From the NCBI RefSeq assembly GCF_047948215.1, contig NC_134456.1:197978034-198042033 (forward strand): a DNA stretch of 64,000 nt, read 5' to 3'. Origin of the DNA: Lycorma delicatula (Eukaryota; Arthropoda; Insecta; Hemiptera; Fulgoridae). A program made the position numbers and the translations under genes. Positions within the stretch are counted from its first letter, which is position 1. Each line of letters starts with the position of its first letter. The notes beneath the pieces are model-generated. The model made no database searches, was not told the DNA's origin, and saw only the letters and a program-made list of their open reading frames with translations. Positions 21,601-33,306 of this stretch are shown here, in pieces.

Positions 21601-24137
21601 AATCCTTATCATGAACGATGAAATTATTAAATTACTTTTATCATGTGGGTGGTCAACAGAATTTGGTAGGACATTTATAAAGAGAAGGAGGAGGACCCCA
21701 AAAAAGTTATGATAAAAAAGATTTAACAAAGAATTAAGATTAACAAAGATTTAAGAGAGCAATCCGAACAGATCTGTGTAAAACTAGTTTATAATTCAAC
21801 AAACTGTATATGATCTCTTCAATAGGAACAGCTATAATACTTACAATATACTTTTCACATTAATGAAAGAGTACTGGATGATGAACTAATTCAAAAGTTG
21901 TGCTTAAGCCACAAAATAATGCAAACACTGACTCTTTAGAATCAACCATCACAATTATTTGGTTTTTAAAGTTTTCTACCAGAGTGGCTCAGCCAACAAA
22001 TGACTTGAAATCATACCAACAACTGACTGATTATTAAGTTCTGTTGTAAAAAAGATAATATTCTTCTATTTATAATTTTTCAAAATTTTAGATATAAAAA
22101 GAGTATTTATTATAGTGATGATTATCTTTAGTACTCTGAGTATTTCCCTCAGAGCAATAATCAATGGATTTTCAGGAAAAGGAAAGAAAGGTAATTTTGC
22201 ACCAGAATTGTCTTTTCAGATAAAAGAAGGATAAAATCTCCACAAATATTGTGATTGAGTAAATAAAAATAACATAAAATCTCTTTTTTCTCTAGAATTC
22301 CATTGTGTTCATAAGTCAGTGTAAAGATAATATTTAAATAAAACAGTTATCAATAGTTAAATAATTTGTATGCAGAAAAGTGCAAAGAAGACGATTAAAA
22401 TGAAATAGTAAGAGATTGGTTACTGCTCAGTGTACTATTTGTAATAATTATTTAATTCTACATCCTAAAAAGGATATAAGTGTATTGAATGCTATAATAT
22501 AATCAAGTACAGAATGCAAAAACTTCTATTGAAGGAAAAATACAATGAACACAAGAATTAAAAGTCTTCAGCCAACAGGGACAATAATACATTTATATCT
22601 CTTTTGATTTGCTGAGTATACTCCATATTCCAAATTCTGATTTTTCATTGATTTATTATAAAAGCAGATTAAACTCTTTCAAGTTAACTGTGTATGAAGC
22701 TTAAAATTCCAGCCAAGGCTTTGCTTTTTCTGAAGATCAATGATTGTAGAGGCAGTTCTGAACTTGTGCACTGAGAAACTGCCTGAAAACATTTAACTTT
22801 ATTTTCTGACACTTGTGGTTGGAACCAAAATCCTAAATTATTTATACTGTTTTTAAATATAGTCCAGATATTTCCTGTTGAGAAGTTTCTCCTTTTTTCA
22901 AGTAGTTTCCTGAAAGTGGCCACTCTTTTATGGAAGTGGACTCTATACACAATAGCACAGAATCCAAAAAACAGTTTATTCCCATTTAGTGTGTCAGTGA
23001 TTCTATAACTTACAATTTTTATAGATATAAGAAACACTTTTAAGTCAGTTACAACAAAATTGGTAAAAATAGAAACTTGGTAGATAAGTAATATTTTAGA
23101 TTTCATTTAGATCAATAAACTAAGGTTAATGATTTCATTTACTTAAAAAATCTGTTGGAGCATTTAATGAAAAATTAATATATTAAAAAAGAAAATTGAT
23201 AAGTTAATTTGCTTAATGTAAAATGTTTCACGTATGAAAACCAACTCCATTTGTTATTCAGTACAAATATAATTATTCAGACATGTATATAAATACTTGC
23301 TCACAGAGACGGCAACAATCAAAATATGATCACAAAAAAAATTAAAAATGATTAAATAGATTTAATAATTATTACCATACAGAAGAAAAAAGAGAAGCTA
23401 CTTGAACTTTGTAGAAAATGAGTTATTTAAAAAACATTTCATGCTTCACTTCCAGAAACAAATGGGAGTGAAGAAAAATAATTAGTAATTTAAGACAGTT
23501 TTATTATTTCATATTCTGTTATTCATATTATATTTAGTTTTATACATAATTTTTTTTCTCATTAATTGTAACATAAATGATAATAAAAATAACAATCAAT
23601 TATAGTGAATTTTTTCTAATGAAGGTATATACAGGTGTACACAGGTGAAGGTAATGAGGTGTATACACAGTGATTAAAAAAAGTTACATAATAATTATTT
23701 AGTAGAAAATTAATGTCTAGATAATTGTAAAAGGTTTCAGCTTGAAACTTTTTTCTTTTTTAAATTCCAGTTAGCTGTTTAAGTTATCAGGGTTTCTGTC
23801 AAATATTTTTGTGTATTTGATAAGAGATGAAATTTTTCATATCACAATTTTATATCTTTACTCAGGTTATCTTTTTTGTAATTAAGTAACGTTACTGTTA
23901 ATGGTAATAAAATAGTTATAAATAAAAAAATAAAAACTTTATTTATGTTAAACAGTAATTGTTAGTTAATTATTATTATTCAAATAAAATATAAGTAGCA
24001 ATAAGAAAAATGTAATAAAAGTGGGAATTGTTTTGTTAAAGATTGATTATTTTGACATGGGTTACTAATCTCGTTTTTAAGATAATCTCATAAAGATTTA
24101 TGTACTGCCAGTTGAATTTGTTTATTTTAATTTTATT
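18616..24137. other. Long AT-rich stretch without recognised gene (possible intron)
   Basis: About 5.5 kb with only short, low-complexity open frames (for example 20951-21187 and 22684-23106, minus). I see no mobile-element protein, SINE or RNA gene. If the first exon ending at 18615 is real, this is its first intron. Confidence 0.45.
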
Positions 24138-24151
24138 TTTTTTTTTTGTCT

Positions 24152-26029
24152 TCAGTCCTTTGACTGGTTTGATGCAGCTCTCCAAGATTCCCTATCTAGT
24201 GCTAGTCGTTTCATTTCAGTATACCCTCTACATCCTACATCCCTAACAATTTGTTTTACATATTCCAAACGTGGCCTGCCTACACAATTTTTCCCTTCTA
24301 CCTGTCCTTCCAAAATTAAAGCGACTATTCCAGGATGCCTTAGTATGTGGCCTATAAGTCTGTCTCTTCTTTTAACTATATTTTTCAAAATGCTTCTTTC
24401 TTCATCTATTTGCCGCAATACCTCCTCATTTGTCACTTTATCCACCCATCTGATTTTTAACATTCTCCTATAGCACCACATTTCAAAAGCTTCTAACCTT
24501 TTCTTCTCAGATACTCCGATTGTCCAAGTTTCACTTCCATATAAAGCGACACTCCAAACATACACTTTCAAAAATCTTTTCCTGACATTTAAATTAATTT
24601 TTGATGTAAACAACTTATATTTCTTACTGAAGGCTCGTTTAGCTTGTGCTATTCGGCATTTTATATCGCTCCTGCTTCGTCCATCTTTAGTAATTCTACT
24701 TCCCAAATAACAAAATTCTTCTACCTCCATAATCTTTTCTCCTCCTATTTTCACATTCAGTGGTCCATCTTTGTTATTTCTACTACATTTCATTACTTTT
24801 GTTTTGTATTTGTTTATTTTCATGCGATAGTTCTTGCATAGGACTTCATCTGTGCCATTCATTGTTTCTTCTAAATCCTTTTTACTCTCGGCTAGAATTA
24901 CTATATCATCAGCAAATCGTAGCATCTTTATCTTTTCACCTTGTACTGTTACTCTGAATCTAAATTGTTCTATAACATCGTTAACTGCTAGTTCCATGTA
25001 AAGATTAAAAAGTAACGGGGATAGGGAACATCCTTGTTGGACTCCCTTTCTTATTACGGCTTCTTTGTTATGTTCTTCGATTATTATTGTTGCTGTTTGG
25101 TTCCTGTACATGTTAGCAATTGTTCTTCTATCTCTGTATTTGAACCCTAATTTTTTTAAAATGCTGAACATTTTATTCCAGTCTACGTTATCGAATGCCT
25201 TTTCTAGGTCTATAAACGCCAAGTATGTTGGTTTGTTTTTCTTTAATCTTCCTTCTACTATTAATCTGAGGCCTAAAATTGCTTCCCTTGTCCCTATACT
25301 TTTCCTGAAACCAAATTGGTCTTCTCCTAACACTTCCTCCACTCTCCTCTCAATTCTTCTGTATAGAATTCTAGTTAAGATTTTTGATGCATGACTAGTT
25401 AAACTAATTGTTCTGGATTCTTCACATTTATCTGCCCCTGATTTCTTTGGTATCATTACTATAACACTTGTTTTGAAGTTTGACGGAAATTCCCCTTTTT
25501 CATAAATATTACACACCAGTTTGTATAATCTATCAATCGCCTCCTCCCCTGCACTGCGCAGTAATTCTACAGGTATTCCGTCTATTCCAGGAGCCTTTCT
25601 GCCATTTAAATCTTTTAATGCTCTCTTAAATTCAGATGTCAGTATTGTTTCTCCCATTTCATCCTCCTCAACTTCCTCTTCTTCCTCTATAAAACCATTT
25701 TCTAATTCATTTCCTCCGTATAACTCTTCAATATATTCCACCCATCTATTGACTTTACCTTTCGTATTATATATAGGTGTACCATCTTTGTTTAACACAT
25801 TATTAGATTTTAATTTATGTACCCCAAAATTTTCCTTAACTTTCCTGTATGCTCCGTCTATTTTACCAATGTTCATTTCTCTTTCCACTTCTGAACACTT
25901 TTCTTTAATCCACTCTTCTTTCGCCAGTTTGCACTTCCTGTTTATAGCATTTCTTAATTGCCGATAGTTCCTTTTACTTTCTTCATCACTAGCATTCTTA
26001 TATTTTCTACGTTCATCCATCAGCTGCAA
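24152..26029 (-). CDS. LINE reverse transcriptase, open 625-residue frame
   Basis: Reverse transcriptase that would copy LINE RNA at the nicked target. Landmarks: GRKAPGIDG (residues 143-151), FGFRKSIGTREAI (239-251), motif A FIDLEKAFDNVDW (272-284), motif B GVQQGCSLSPLLF (329-341), motif C FADD (372-375), thumb FCYLGSRITKDG, and the C-terminal block with YGSETWTIG and ESWRAASNQS. All three motifs with their Asp residues are present and the frame is intact to the stop. The frame stays open upstream of the Met at 26029 for about 20 codons (GGIKRTGRKPWVSDD) before reaching a TAG at 26084-26086. RTE affiliation is likely but not tested. Confidence 0.92.
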   Translation of the reverse strand: MQLMDERRKYKNASDEESKRNYRQLRNAINRKCKLAKEEWIKEKCSEVEREMNIGKIDGAYRKVKENFGVHKLKSNNVLNKDGTPIYNTKGKVNRWVEYIEELYGGNELENGFIEEEEEVEEDEMGETILTSEFKRALKDLNGRKAPGIDGIPVELLRSAGEEAIDRLYKLVCNIYEKGEFPSNFKTSVIVMIPKKSGADKCEESRTISLTSHASKILTRILYRRIERRVEEVLGEDQFGFRKSIGTREAILGLRLIVEGRLKKNKPTYLAFIDLEKAFDNVDWNKMFSILKKLGFKYRDRRTIANMYRNQTATIIIEEHNKEAVIRKGVQQGCSLSPLLFNLYMELAVNDVIEQFRFRVTVQGEKIKMLRFADDIVILAESKKDLEETMNGTDEVLCKNYRMKINKYKTKVMKCSRNNKDGPLNVKIGGEKIMEVEEFCYLGSRITKDGRSRSDIKCRIAQAKRAFSKKYKLFTSKINLNVRKRFLKVYVWSVALYGSETWTIGVSEKKRLEAFEMWCYRRMLKIRWVDKVTNEEVLRQIDEERSILKNIVKRRDRLIGHILRHPGIVALILEGQVEGKNCVGRPRLEYVKQIVRDVGCRGYTEMKRLALDRESWRAASNQSKD

Positions 26030-26078
26030 TATATCGTCTGAAACCCAAGGTTTTCTACCAGTTCTCTTTATTCCGCCT

Positions 26079-26102
26079 AAGTTCTAAGCTAAGTTCTAAG
26101 CT
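26079..26102. repeat. 12-bp tandem duplication carrying two in-frame stops
   Basis: AAGTTCTAAGCT occurs twice in tandem (26079-26090 and 26091-26102). On the coding (minus) strand each unit contains TAG in the LINE frame (26084-26086 and 26096-26098), separating endonuclease from RT without shifting the frame. Confidence 0.95.
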
Positions 26103-27124
26103 TCTGCTGATTTAAGAATTTCCTTTTTAACATTCTCCCATTCTTCTTCTACATTTTCTATCTTATCTTTTTTACTCAGACCTCTTGTGATGTCCTCCTC
26201 AAAAATCTTCTTTACCTCCTCTTCCTCAAGCTTCTCTAAATTCCACCGATTCATCTGACACCTTTTCTTCAGGTTTTTAAACCCCAATCTACATTTTATT
26301 ATCACCAAATTATGGTCACTATCAATGTCTGCTCCAGGGTAAGTTTTGCAGTCCACGAGTTGATTTCTAAATCTTTGCTTAACCATGATATAATCTATCT
26401 GATACCTTGCAGTATCGCCTGGCTTTTTCCAAGTGTATATTCTTCTATTATGATTTTTAAATTGGGTGTTGGCAATTACTAAATTATACTTCGTGCAAAA
26501 CTCTATAAGTCGGTCCCCTCTTTCATTCCTTTTGCCCAGCCCGTATTCACCCACTATATTTCCTTCCTTGCCTTTTCCAATGCTTGCATTCCAATCTCCA
26601 ACTATTATTAAATTTTCATCTCCTTTTACGTGTTTAATTGCTTCATCAATCTCTTCGTATACACATTCTACCTCATAATCATCATGGGCGCTTGTAGGCA
26701 TATAGACGTTAACAATCGTTGTCGGTTTAGGTTTTGAATTTATCCTTATTACAATGACTCTATCGCTATGCGTCTTGAAATACTCCACTCTCCTCCCTAT
26801 TTTCTTGTTCATCACGAAACCTACTTCTGCCTGCCCATTATTTGACGCTGAGTTAATTACTCTAAAGTCACCCGACCAAAAGTCGCCTTCCTCTTCCCAC
26901 CGAACCTCACTAATTCCTACTATATCCACGTTTACCCTATCCATTTCCCTTTTTAAATTCTCTAGCCTACCAACCTTTTTTAAGCTTCTAACATTCCACG
27001 CTCCGATTCGTAGAATGTTATTTTTTACTTTTCTGGTGACCCCTTCCTTAGTAGTCCCCACCCGGAGATCCGAACGGGGGACTATTTTACCTCCGGAATA
27101 TTTTACCAAGGAAGGCGCCTCCAT
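26096..27124 (-). CDS. LINE endonuclease (EEP/AP-endonuclease-like), 342 residues
   Basis: Target-nicking endonuclease of the LINE. Visible active-site landmarks: GAWNVRSL (Asn 44), ISEVRW (Glu 73), VNVYMPT (138-144), GDWNAS (Asp 177, Asn 179), IDYIMV (243-248) and the terminal SDHNLV (Asp 270, His 271). The last 60 residues are a charged linker. The frame ends at TAG 26096-26098, but RT coding continues in the same frame beyond a second TAG. The Met at 27124 follows an A-run and is the natural start. Insect genome annotations often label this family craniofacial development protein 2-like, a misnomer. Confidence 0.9.
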   Translation of the reverse strand: MEAPSLVKYSGGKIVPRSDLRVGTTKEGVTRKVKNNILRIGAWNVRSLKKVGRLENLKREMDRVNVDIVGISEVRWEEEGDFWSGDFRVINSASNNGQAEVGFVMNKKIGRRVEYFKTHSDRVIVIRINSKPKPTTIVNVYMPTSAHDDYEVECVYEEIDEAIKHVKGDENLIIVGDWNASIGKGKEGNIVGEYGLGKRNERGDRLIEFCTKYNLVIANTQFKNHNRRIYTWKKPGDTARYQIDYIMVKQRFRNQLVDCKTYPGADIDSDHNLVIIKCRLGFKNLKKRCQMNRWNLEKLEEEEVKKIFEEDITRGLSKKDKIENVEEEWENVKKEILKSAEA

Positions 27125-27371
27125 TATTGCTTTTGAAAATGCAGAGCCACATTTTCTTGGAAAAAAAAAAACAGCTGTAGTTTTCCATTGCTTTCAGCTG
27201 CGCAGTACTCAGAGGACTGAGTGATGTTGATATGGCCGTTTAAGTCATTGTGACTTACGCCCCTAACAACTACTGAAAGAGCTGCTGCCCTCTTTCAGGA
27301 ATCATTCCTTAGTCTGGCTCTCAACAGATACCTCTCCGATATGGTTGCACCTTCGGTCCAGCTACTCTGTA

Positions 27372-28913
27372 TTAATTTTATTATTTTTCTTAAAATGCTT
27401 GTCTAGTAAAATTTCTACTGCCAACATAAATAAAAGCAGTAATGTAATTTAGCAGGTGACAGGTTCTATGAGTGTTACAATGAGATTTTCTCAAAAAAGA
27501 TTCACTGTCAATTTAATAATTTTAAATCGTATCATGTTTAAAAGACATTTCAGCGTTAATGAGTAATAATAAGTGGATTAACCTTAAAGAGATTTAAAAT
27601 AATCATGAAAATGACAAACATCATAAATGTTTTTACAGTGAATTATAATTTGCATTAAACTTCTAAAATCGGTTTCTCAAGACTAATGTTTTTATCCGAG
27701 TGTATTTTGCTAGCAAAACATAGAAGTAATGCATATGATGTATCATTGTCATTTTTTAAACATTAATTTGTTCTAGACTTTTCTGAATATTGTTATCAAG
27801 CAAAATGAGTATTGTTATCATTGAATAACTTTTATGGGTTTATTTTATGTATCATAACATAAAAACGCACTAGGATTGTTATAAAATATACAATAAATAA
27901 GCTATCAAACTACTTTCCAAATGTAAAATAAAAATATCTAATTATTTTTGTTAAGAGATTCACTCAAATGAATCCTACCTTTATTATTATAGCAACATAA
28001 TAAAAATACATTAAGTTTTTATTGTACTAAAATTAAGGTTTTATTGTGCTAAAATTAAGGTTTTATTGTTTTACATAATATATGTGTGCTACCTTATGTT
28101 TTGTAATTCATTTTTAATATTACATTAAGTACAACGATGGAGAATGCAAGATTTCTTTAACATGTGCGCATGCTCAGACTATGCTCTTAGCACTTCAGTA
28201 GACCTATACTTCGTTTTATAACTTTAAACCGGTTAAAAAAAATCAATCATTAAATAAAAAATTATAATATTAGTAATTAGTATTATTTGTTAATATTGGT
28301 TAATAAATAAAATCATTTTGATTTTATTTTACTTGTTTTTATAATCTGATTAAGTTAACAATTTTTTTTTTGTTATCCCCTATTCTTTTTGTACAAACAG
28401 GTTTGAGTTATCTGTAAAAGCCCGTCAAACCCATTATTGAATCATTAACACGTTTAAAAAAACAAGTTCTCATATTTGTGATTCCTTTAGGTTTTAGTAT
28501 AGTATATTTAAAATACTGTATACATTTTTTTGTACTTGTATAATTTACCTGTCTGTCTATGTCACTAACAACTCACTGCGTGGACTGACTAAAATATGAT
28601 ACCTTTCTAATTTTTATATATTATTAAAATAAATAACAAATTATTGATGAAAGAAACAGTATTTGTTCTATGTAAATCGTTCAAGTCTTAATTCTTAATC
28701 AGTTGTTCAATTTTACTACAAACTTTATGATTTGATAACTGATAGTTTACTTATACTACTGAGTAGAGACAGTGTTACTCATATATTGTTTTAGACAGAA
28801 AATGATGTGTTTAATTTGCTGCTTCTTCTGTTCCAGTTTTTATTGAGGTTTTGACTTATGTAAAGCACTTTTAAGTAAAAAAAGGTGCCAGTCAGAAATT
28901 TTTCACTGAGTAA
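27372..28913. other. AT-rich spacer with a 22-bp tandem repeat
   Basis: No gene is recognised. At about 28011-28071 a unit like TTAAGGTTTTATTGTGCTAA is repeated about 2.6 times with a 22-23-bp period. Confidence 0.55.
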
Positions 28914-29330
28914 TTTTTTTTTTATTTGGACTTTTCCTGGGCGAAAAACTCTTCGGCGTTATCATCACCCGAACACGATGTATGTATGTGTTTCAAAAAA
29001 CTAAATTTTAAAAAACACAGATAGAAATTAAACAAAACGTTCGGAAAACAAAACATGAAATATAAATACAAAATCTGATAGAATAACAAAAATTAAAATA
29101 AAACAAAAAATTAAAATAGAAATTTAAAAGAAAATCAAAACAAACCAAAATATTAAAAACAAAAAACAAACTAAAATGTTAAGACACAAAACATACAGCT
29201 ACTGTAAAAAATCTAAAAACACTATTTAAATTTACGACGCAAGCCCGCATAATTTATGCATTTCAAAAGAATGTGGCGCACAGTCAAGCGGCAGTTGCAT
29301 CGCATGCATACTGTGCGTTTACTGCTGACA

Positions 29331-29958
29331 TCAGATATCCGGAGTAGCTCTCGTATGCCCTATGCGTAATCGGCAGAGGACCATTTCCTCACGAAGAATT
29401 TTTCTGTATGAGGAGTTCCATGGCAATACAGAACCTTTAATGTGCCGGAGTTTGTTATCTACCGTAGCCGTCCAGTCACCTTGCCACTTTGCGCGAAGAA
29501 TGAATTTTATACAGTTAATAAAGTTAGATGTAGTAACACGGGTAGTTAAGGATGGTTGACTACATGCGTCTTTAGTAGCGGAATGTGCACGTTTATTACC
29601 CGGAATTCCCACATGGCTAAAGATCCAGCAGAAACTCACTTGTTTGTTGCGATGGTTCAACTTGACGATTGCATTGTAGATTTACAAACTTTGACGACTT
29701 ACAACTTGCATTGTAGATTTCGGTGATGATAGGATGACTAGAATAAAACTTTTCTAAAACTTGGAGAGCACTACATGAGTCGTTACAAATAAGGATATGA
29801 CTGTACTTGGGGTTAATGATATTCAAAGCCAAGAATGCCCGACAACATACCGCTCTAGCCTTAAGGTACAAATTTAGAAGTTCAGCTGTAGGCCTGCGGT
29901 TAAATTTACGTAATGCCTGCCGTTGTTTGCTAATAGCGTTTCGGCAATCATAATTCAA
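29331..29958 (-). pseudogene. Endonuclease-RT linker fused directly to RNase H (I-type LINE)
   Basis: The frame 29958-29617 begins with the linker normally found between endonuclease and RT (RNAISKQRQALRKFNRRPT). At residues 38-41 it passes straight into an RNase H segment (SHILICNDSCSALQVLEKF, with the conserved Asp). A second overlapping frame, 29660-29331, has the end of RNase H (FSHVGIPGNKRAHSATKDA, where an Asp usually found near the end of this motif is replaced by His) and the C-terminal tail. RNase H would degrade RNA in the RNA:DNA hybrid. About 1.5 kb of RT must have been deleted. The ORF is a by-product, not a working enzyme. Confidence 0.8.
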
Positions 29959-30108
29959 CCATGGAACGGAAGGACGTCTAGGGTTTCATGATATTTGTGG
30001 GATATATCTATTAGCAGCATCAAGTATCATGGACGTAAAAGAGGAAAGCTGATCAAGGACGCCCGCTCCACCGTCGTACTGTGACAGCAAGGCTTTGAGG
30101 TAACCGTT

Positions 30109-30545
30109 CTAATCCGCCTTTTCAACAATCCATCTCCGTGGCCTTTTTTTCACTTCGCGTCGACAAGCAATAATAATTGGTCTGTGATCACTGCCATGAA
30201 AGTCATCGCAAACAGACCAATTAAGACGAGAGAATAAACTCGGCGAGCATACGGGGAGGTCGATGTTGGACAATGTACCAGTTGATGAGGACATGAATGT
30301 GTGTGACCAATCATTGAGTAGACAAAGTCTAAACCTTGTCTCACTCTGTTTACCATATTTCCTCTAGAGGACCAGAAAGTTGAGCCCCAGGAGATATGGT
30401 GGGCATTGAAGTCTCCTAATATTAATGACGGCGATGGGATTTGCGTGAGGAGATTTGACACTTCCAGAACATTGAACTCAGAGTTCAGTGAGAGATATAA
30501 ATTACAAATATGCAATTTGAAGGTGATAGAGACCTTCGCAGCCAC
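30109..30545 (-). pseudogene. I-type LINE endonuclease, frameshifted
   Basis: The frame 30545-30150 holds SLILGDFNAHHISWGS, the Asp-x-Asn motif of LINE endonucleases. A second frame (30294-30109) holds GSDHRPIIIAC, the terminal Ser-Asp-His motif, so a frameshift lies between them near 30250-30330. The N-terminal part is present only as traces between 30545 and about 30840. The domain is followed, after about 150 bp of decayed linker, by the linker-RNase H fusion. Confidence 0.85.
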
Positions 30546-31074
30546 AGCAGGAATAAGGGTAGCTAGCTAGTGGTATCCTTGTAGTCGTCACCGCATTCCT
30601 CATGAAAATAGCAACTTCATCACTCTCTCTACTGTTTATTAGATAGCCGTATCTCTCGCAGAAATAGCCTCTGAGTGTTATTGCATCTTGTCGTAAAAGA
30701 TGCGTTTCTTGGAAGCATATGATTAGTGGTTCATATGTGCGCGCCAGTACGAAATATCCTCAATGCGAGACCGAAGACCTCTAACCTTCCACTGAATAAT
30801 GTTCGTAAGTATAGGTAGTTATAGATACAGAATTTCAGGAAAATATATAAAAATTAGTTGTATGTGATCTGTGTTTCTTCTTCGTAGTTTTAGTGGGAAG
30901 GAACTCCGATGCCCTGGATTCGGGCAGTTCTTCAACCATATCCTCCAGTATGCGAGGTGATGGAGGAGGGGATTTTGATGAATGGAAGGAATATCGTAGA
31001 CGATATTCCAGTGGGGGTGGTTGTGGGGACTCCCTTTACAGGGAGCTTAGCAGATGGCTTACCGCCAGCTGTGA

Positions 31075-32069
31075 TTATTCCTGCCGCACGGGTAAAACTT
31101 TGAGGACAGGGACCTTCAGAGGGATCCCACAATTGGGTTCACTAACTGCGACTAACGACTTCTTATACATTTTCGTTAGCTCTGAAATAGTGGCTGTAAG
31201 TGAAGCGACCTGATCAGATAACACTTGAACAAACTTCTCCATCTCATTGCAGGATCCGCACCGTTTGTTGTCTGCGTTTACAAAAGCTTTACTTGATGTT
31301 GCGGCAACGAAAGAGACATTCGGTTTAACCAGATTTCGAGAGCTAAGCATGTTTTTATATTCTCTTCGGGCGGCTGGTTAAGAAAGATTTTGCACACTAC
31401 AGATTTTTAGTATTGCTTTTTCTTTGATAGTTGGGTAATCTCGAGATCTAGCTGAATGTATTTCCCCATAGTTTGCACATTTTTCTTCCCCCGAAGTCAG
31501 TGTCCTTGTGGCCTTCTCTTAAAGGCCACAAGGCCTTCGCAATCTAGCAAAGATTGCTGTCTTCGGACAAGAAGTTTTGATATGCCCATACATTTGACCA
31601 TGGAAACACCGTCGTGGGTTAAGGATGAATGGTCGTACTCTAACCAGTAGGTATCCTACTTTAATTTTCTCCCGTGGTGTGGGAAGGTTGAAGGTTAAAG
31701 ATGGAGTAGGTTCTTCTATCTCACCCTGACGTTTCATTATTCTCCTCACCTCTGTAACAACTTGGGGACGAAGCTCTTCGGCAATTTCTTTAACGTCCAT
31801 CTCAAGAAGATTCCGGCAAAAATTACTCCTCGGCTAGTATTCAAGGTTCCATAACATACCACACTTATACTTATACCCCCCGTATTGGTGAGACGTAAGA
31901 ACGATCGACTTTGCTCATCACCGAAAGTCCATATTAAAATTGAACCGTCTCTCAGTTTTCTGATGTTCTTGGGGAAACCGGTTGAACCTATCACTACCTT
32001 ATTGATCAAGAAAGGTGAAACCTTATGAAGGGTGCCGCCTTCCCAATTATTGCGTAAAACTACTGACAT
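31075..32069 (-). pseudogene. I-type LINE ORF1 (gag-like), broken
   Basis: Three minus-strand frames in order (32069-31746, 31800-31519, 31350-31075) make a decayed nucleic-acid-binding protein. The first has a start at 32069 and an RRM-like pattern. The second has a CCHC-like stretch (RCFHGQMYGHIKTSCPK, with the second Cys changed). The third contains a CGSCNEMEKFVQVLSDQVAS coiled-like region. A 12-bp-arm palindrome at 31504-31533 interrupts the zinc-knuckle region. Confidence 0.75.
31504..31533. repeat. Short-loop palindrome inside LINE gag
   Basis: CCTTGTGGCCTT (31504-31515) and its exact reverse complement (31522-31533) are separated by 6 nt. Confidence 0.9.
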
Positions 32070-32512
32070 TTAGGTATTGTAAAGGTGTTTTGTCGCCGTT
32101 CAAATGATTTACCTCGGGACAGTTATCATCATCCGGCAAAACTGATCGAGGTATTTTTTGCAGATGGACCACCAACCATCATAGAATTCGTGCGTACACT
32201 CGACATTTTGGTTCCACGAGTACCGGTGGTATAACGGACTACTCCAGCAGAACACATTGGGTTACGATTGCGCTTCGTAAGGTGTCGCAACATCACCGAG
32301 TATATGTGTAAGAAAAAATAGTGTAGAAAGTTGTAACGTAGTTGTGTAACGGTTACGCTGTAAATTGTGTAGTGTTCTTGGTGTAGCGGATATGTATAGT
32401 GTAAAGAGTTCTGCAGCTCAGCGTGTAGTGGGAAGAAAGGTTGCAGAGGCTAGGCCCGTGGGGACGCCAACCACCAAAGTTATAAAGAATAAGACTTCCC
32501 GTCGGGGTCACT

Positions 32513-33306
32513 GAGAGTAATGATTTAACTTATATAACCATTGAAAAAGACATTGGGGCACCGATATACTCCTGAGCTAACGCATGGAATGGTTGTTATT
32601 CTAGATTTTATTTTAATCTACAAAACATCAAACGTTAGTTATGATTTTACAGAAATTAAATTTAAGAGAATTACGAGTAGATTAAGAGTTCACAGACTAT
32701 GCAATTACTATTAATATATAATTTAATCTAGATATTATTTTAGGTAGTTAGTTGTGTCGCGTGTCAGATCTCCCAAAACCAATCGGGTGTGAGTACACAG
32801 ACACACCCAAGCTAGAGTTTATTATACTTAGTTAATTTATCTGTGATTATTGTTTGTAGTTTTATGGAGAGGGTAATTTGAGAAATAATCCAAATTGTTA
32901 AAATTATGGATAAATAAGATGGAATAGTAATAAAATACATTTCTCTTGACGGAGAAAATGAAGTTTGCAAAATTTCAGATGTATAATACGACACAGGTTT
33001 TATGACATTTCTACCCCATTTTCATTTTACCTGAATCAAACCGATTTCTGTGTTTTACTTTTAAGCTATCTCCCCTTTCCGTAAATTAATATAACTTCTG
33101 TTACAAAATTTATTTATTTATTGATTAAAATAAGTCCGTAGGTCCTGTAATAGCTGAATTCATGGGTAATTAACTCCTATACTATATTTAAAGTCTTCAA
33201 GAAAAGGAAAGGTGAAATCAAATCCAAAACAAAAAAAAACAAAAGGCAATTTACGTTAAACATTAAAGCATCGACTAAAAGTAAGTTTTCTCTTTATAAC
33301 TAAATA
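32513..33306. other. No gene recognised
   Basis: AT-rich sequence between the I-type LINE and the mariner. Confidence 0.5.

Larger units (their letters stand above)
24138..27371 (-). mobile_element. RTE-like LINE copy 3, near full length
   Basis: The best copy of this non-LTR retrotransposon. On the minus strand: a leader from about 27371 (starting ACAGAGTAGCTGGACC), endonuclease frame 27124-26096, RT frame to 24152, then CTGAAGAC and an A-rich tail ending near 24138. Endonuclease and RT lie in the same reading frame, separated by two TAG codons inside a 12-bp tandem duplication, so the ancestor probably had one EN-RT protein of about 1,000 residues. The 3' end matches those of copies 1 and 2. 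Confidence 0.9.
28914..32512 (-). mobile_element. I-type LINE with internal deletion of the RT domain
   Basis: On the minus strand the element starts near 32512 with CAGTGACCCCGACGGGAAGT, a typical LINE internal-promoter start. It then carries a gag-like ORF (32069 to about 31075), endonuclease (30545-30109) and RNase H (29958-29331), and ends in AAAAGTCCAAATAAAAAA at 28914-28923. Both ends are therefore present, but the reverse transcriptase region between endonuclease linker and RNase H is missing. Possible target-site duplication: CACTGAGTAA (28904-28913) against CACTGAGAGTAA (32509-32520). Confidence 0.8.

Noticed and set aside
22684..23106. 140-residue minus-strand frame
   Set aside because: Composition follows the AT-rich background and no motif or family is recognised.
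25065..25967. Plus-strand open frames of 109 and 148 residues opposite the LINE RT
   Set aside because: They are antisense shadows of the well-supported minus-strand RT frame and resemble no protein.
26754..27224. Plus-strand 156-residue frame
   Set aside because: Antisense shadow of the LINE endonuclease.
28011..28071. Possible CRISPR-like array
   Set aside because: The units are adjacent without spacers and the window is eukaryotic. It is a simple tandem repeat.
30893..31213. Plus-strand Ser/Gly-rich frame of 106 residues
   Set aside because: It lies opposite the I-type LINE coding strand, whose minus-strand domains are in consistent order.
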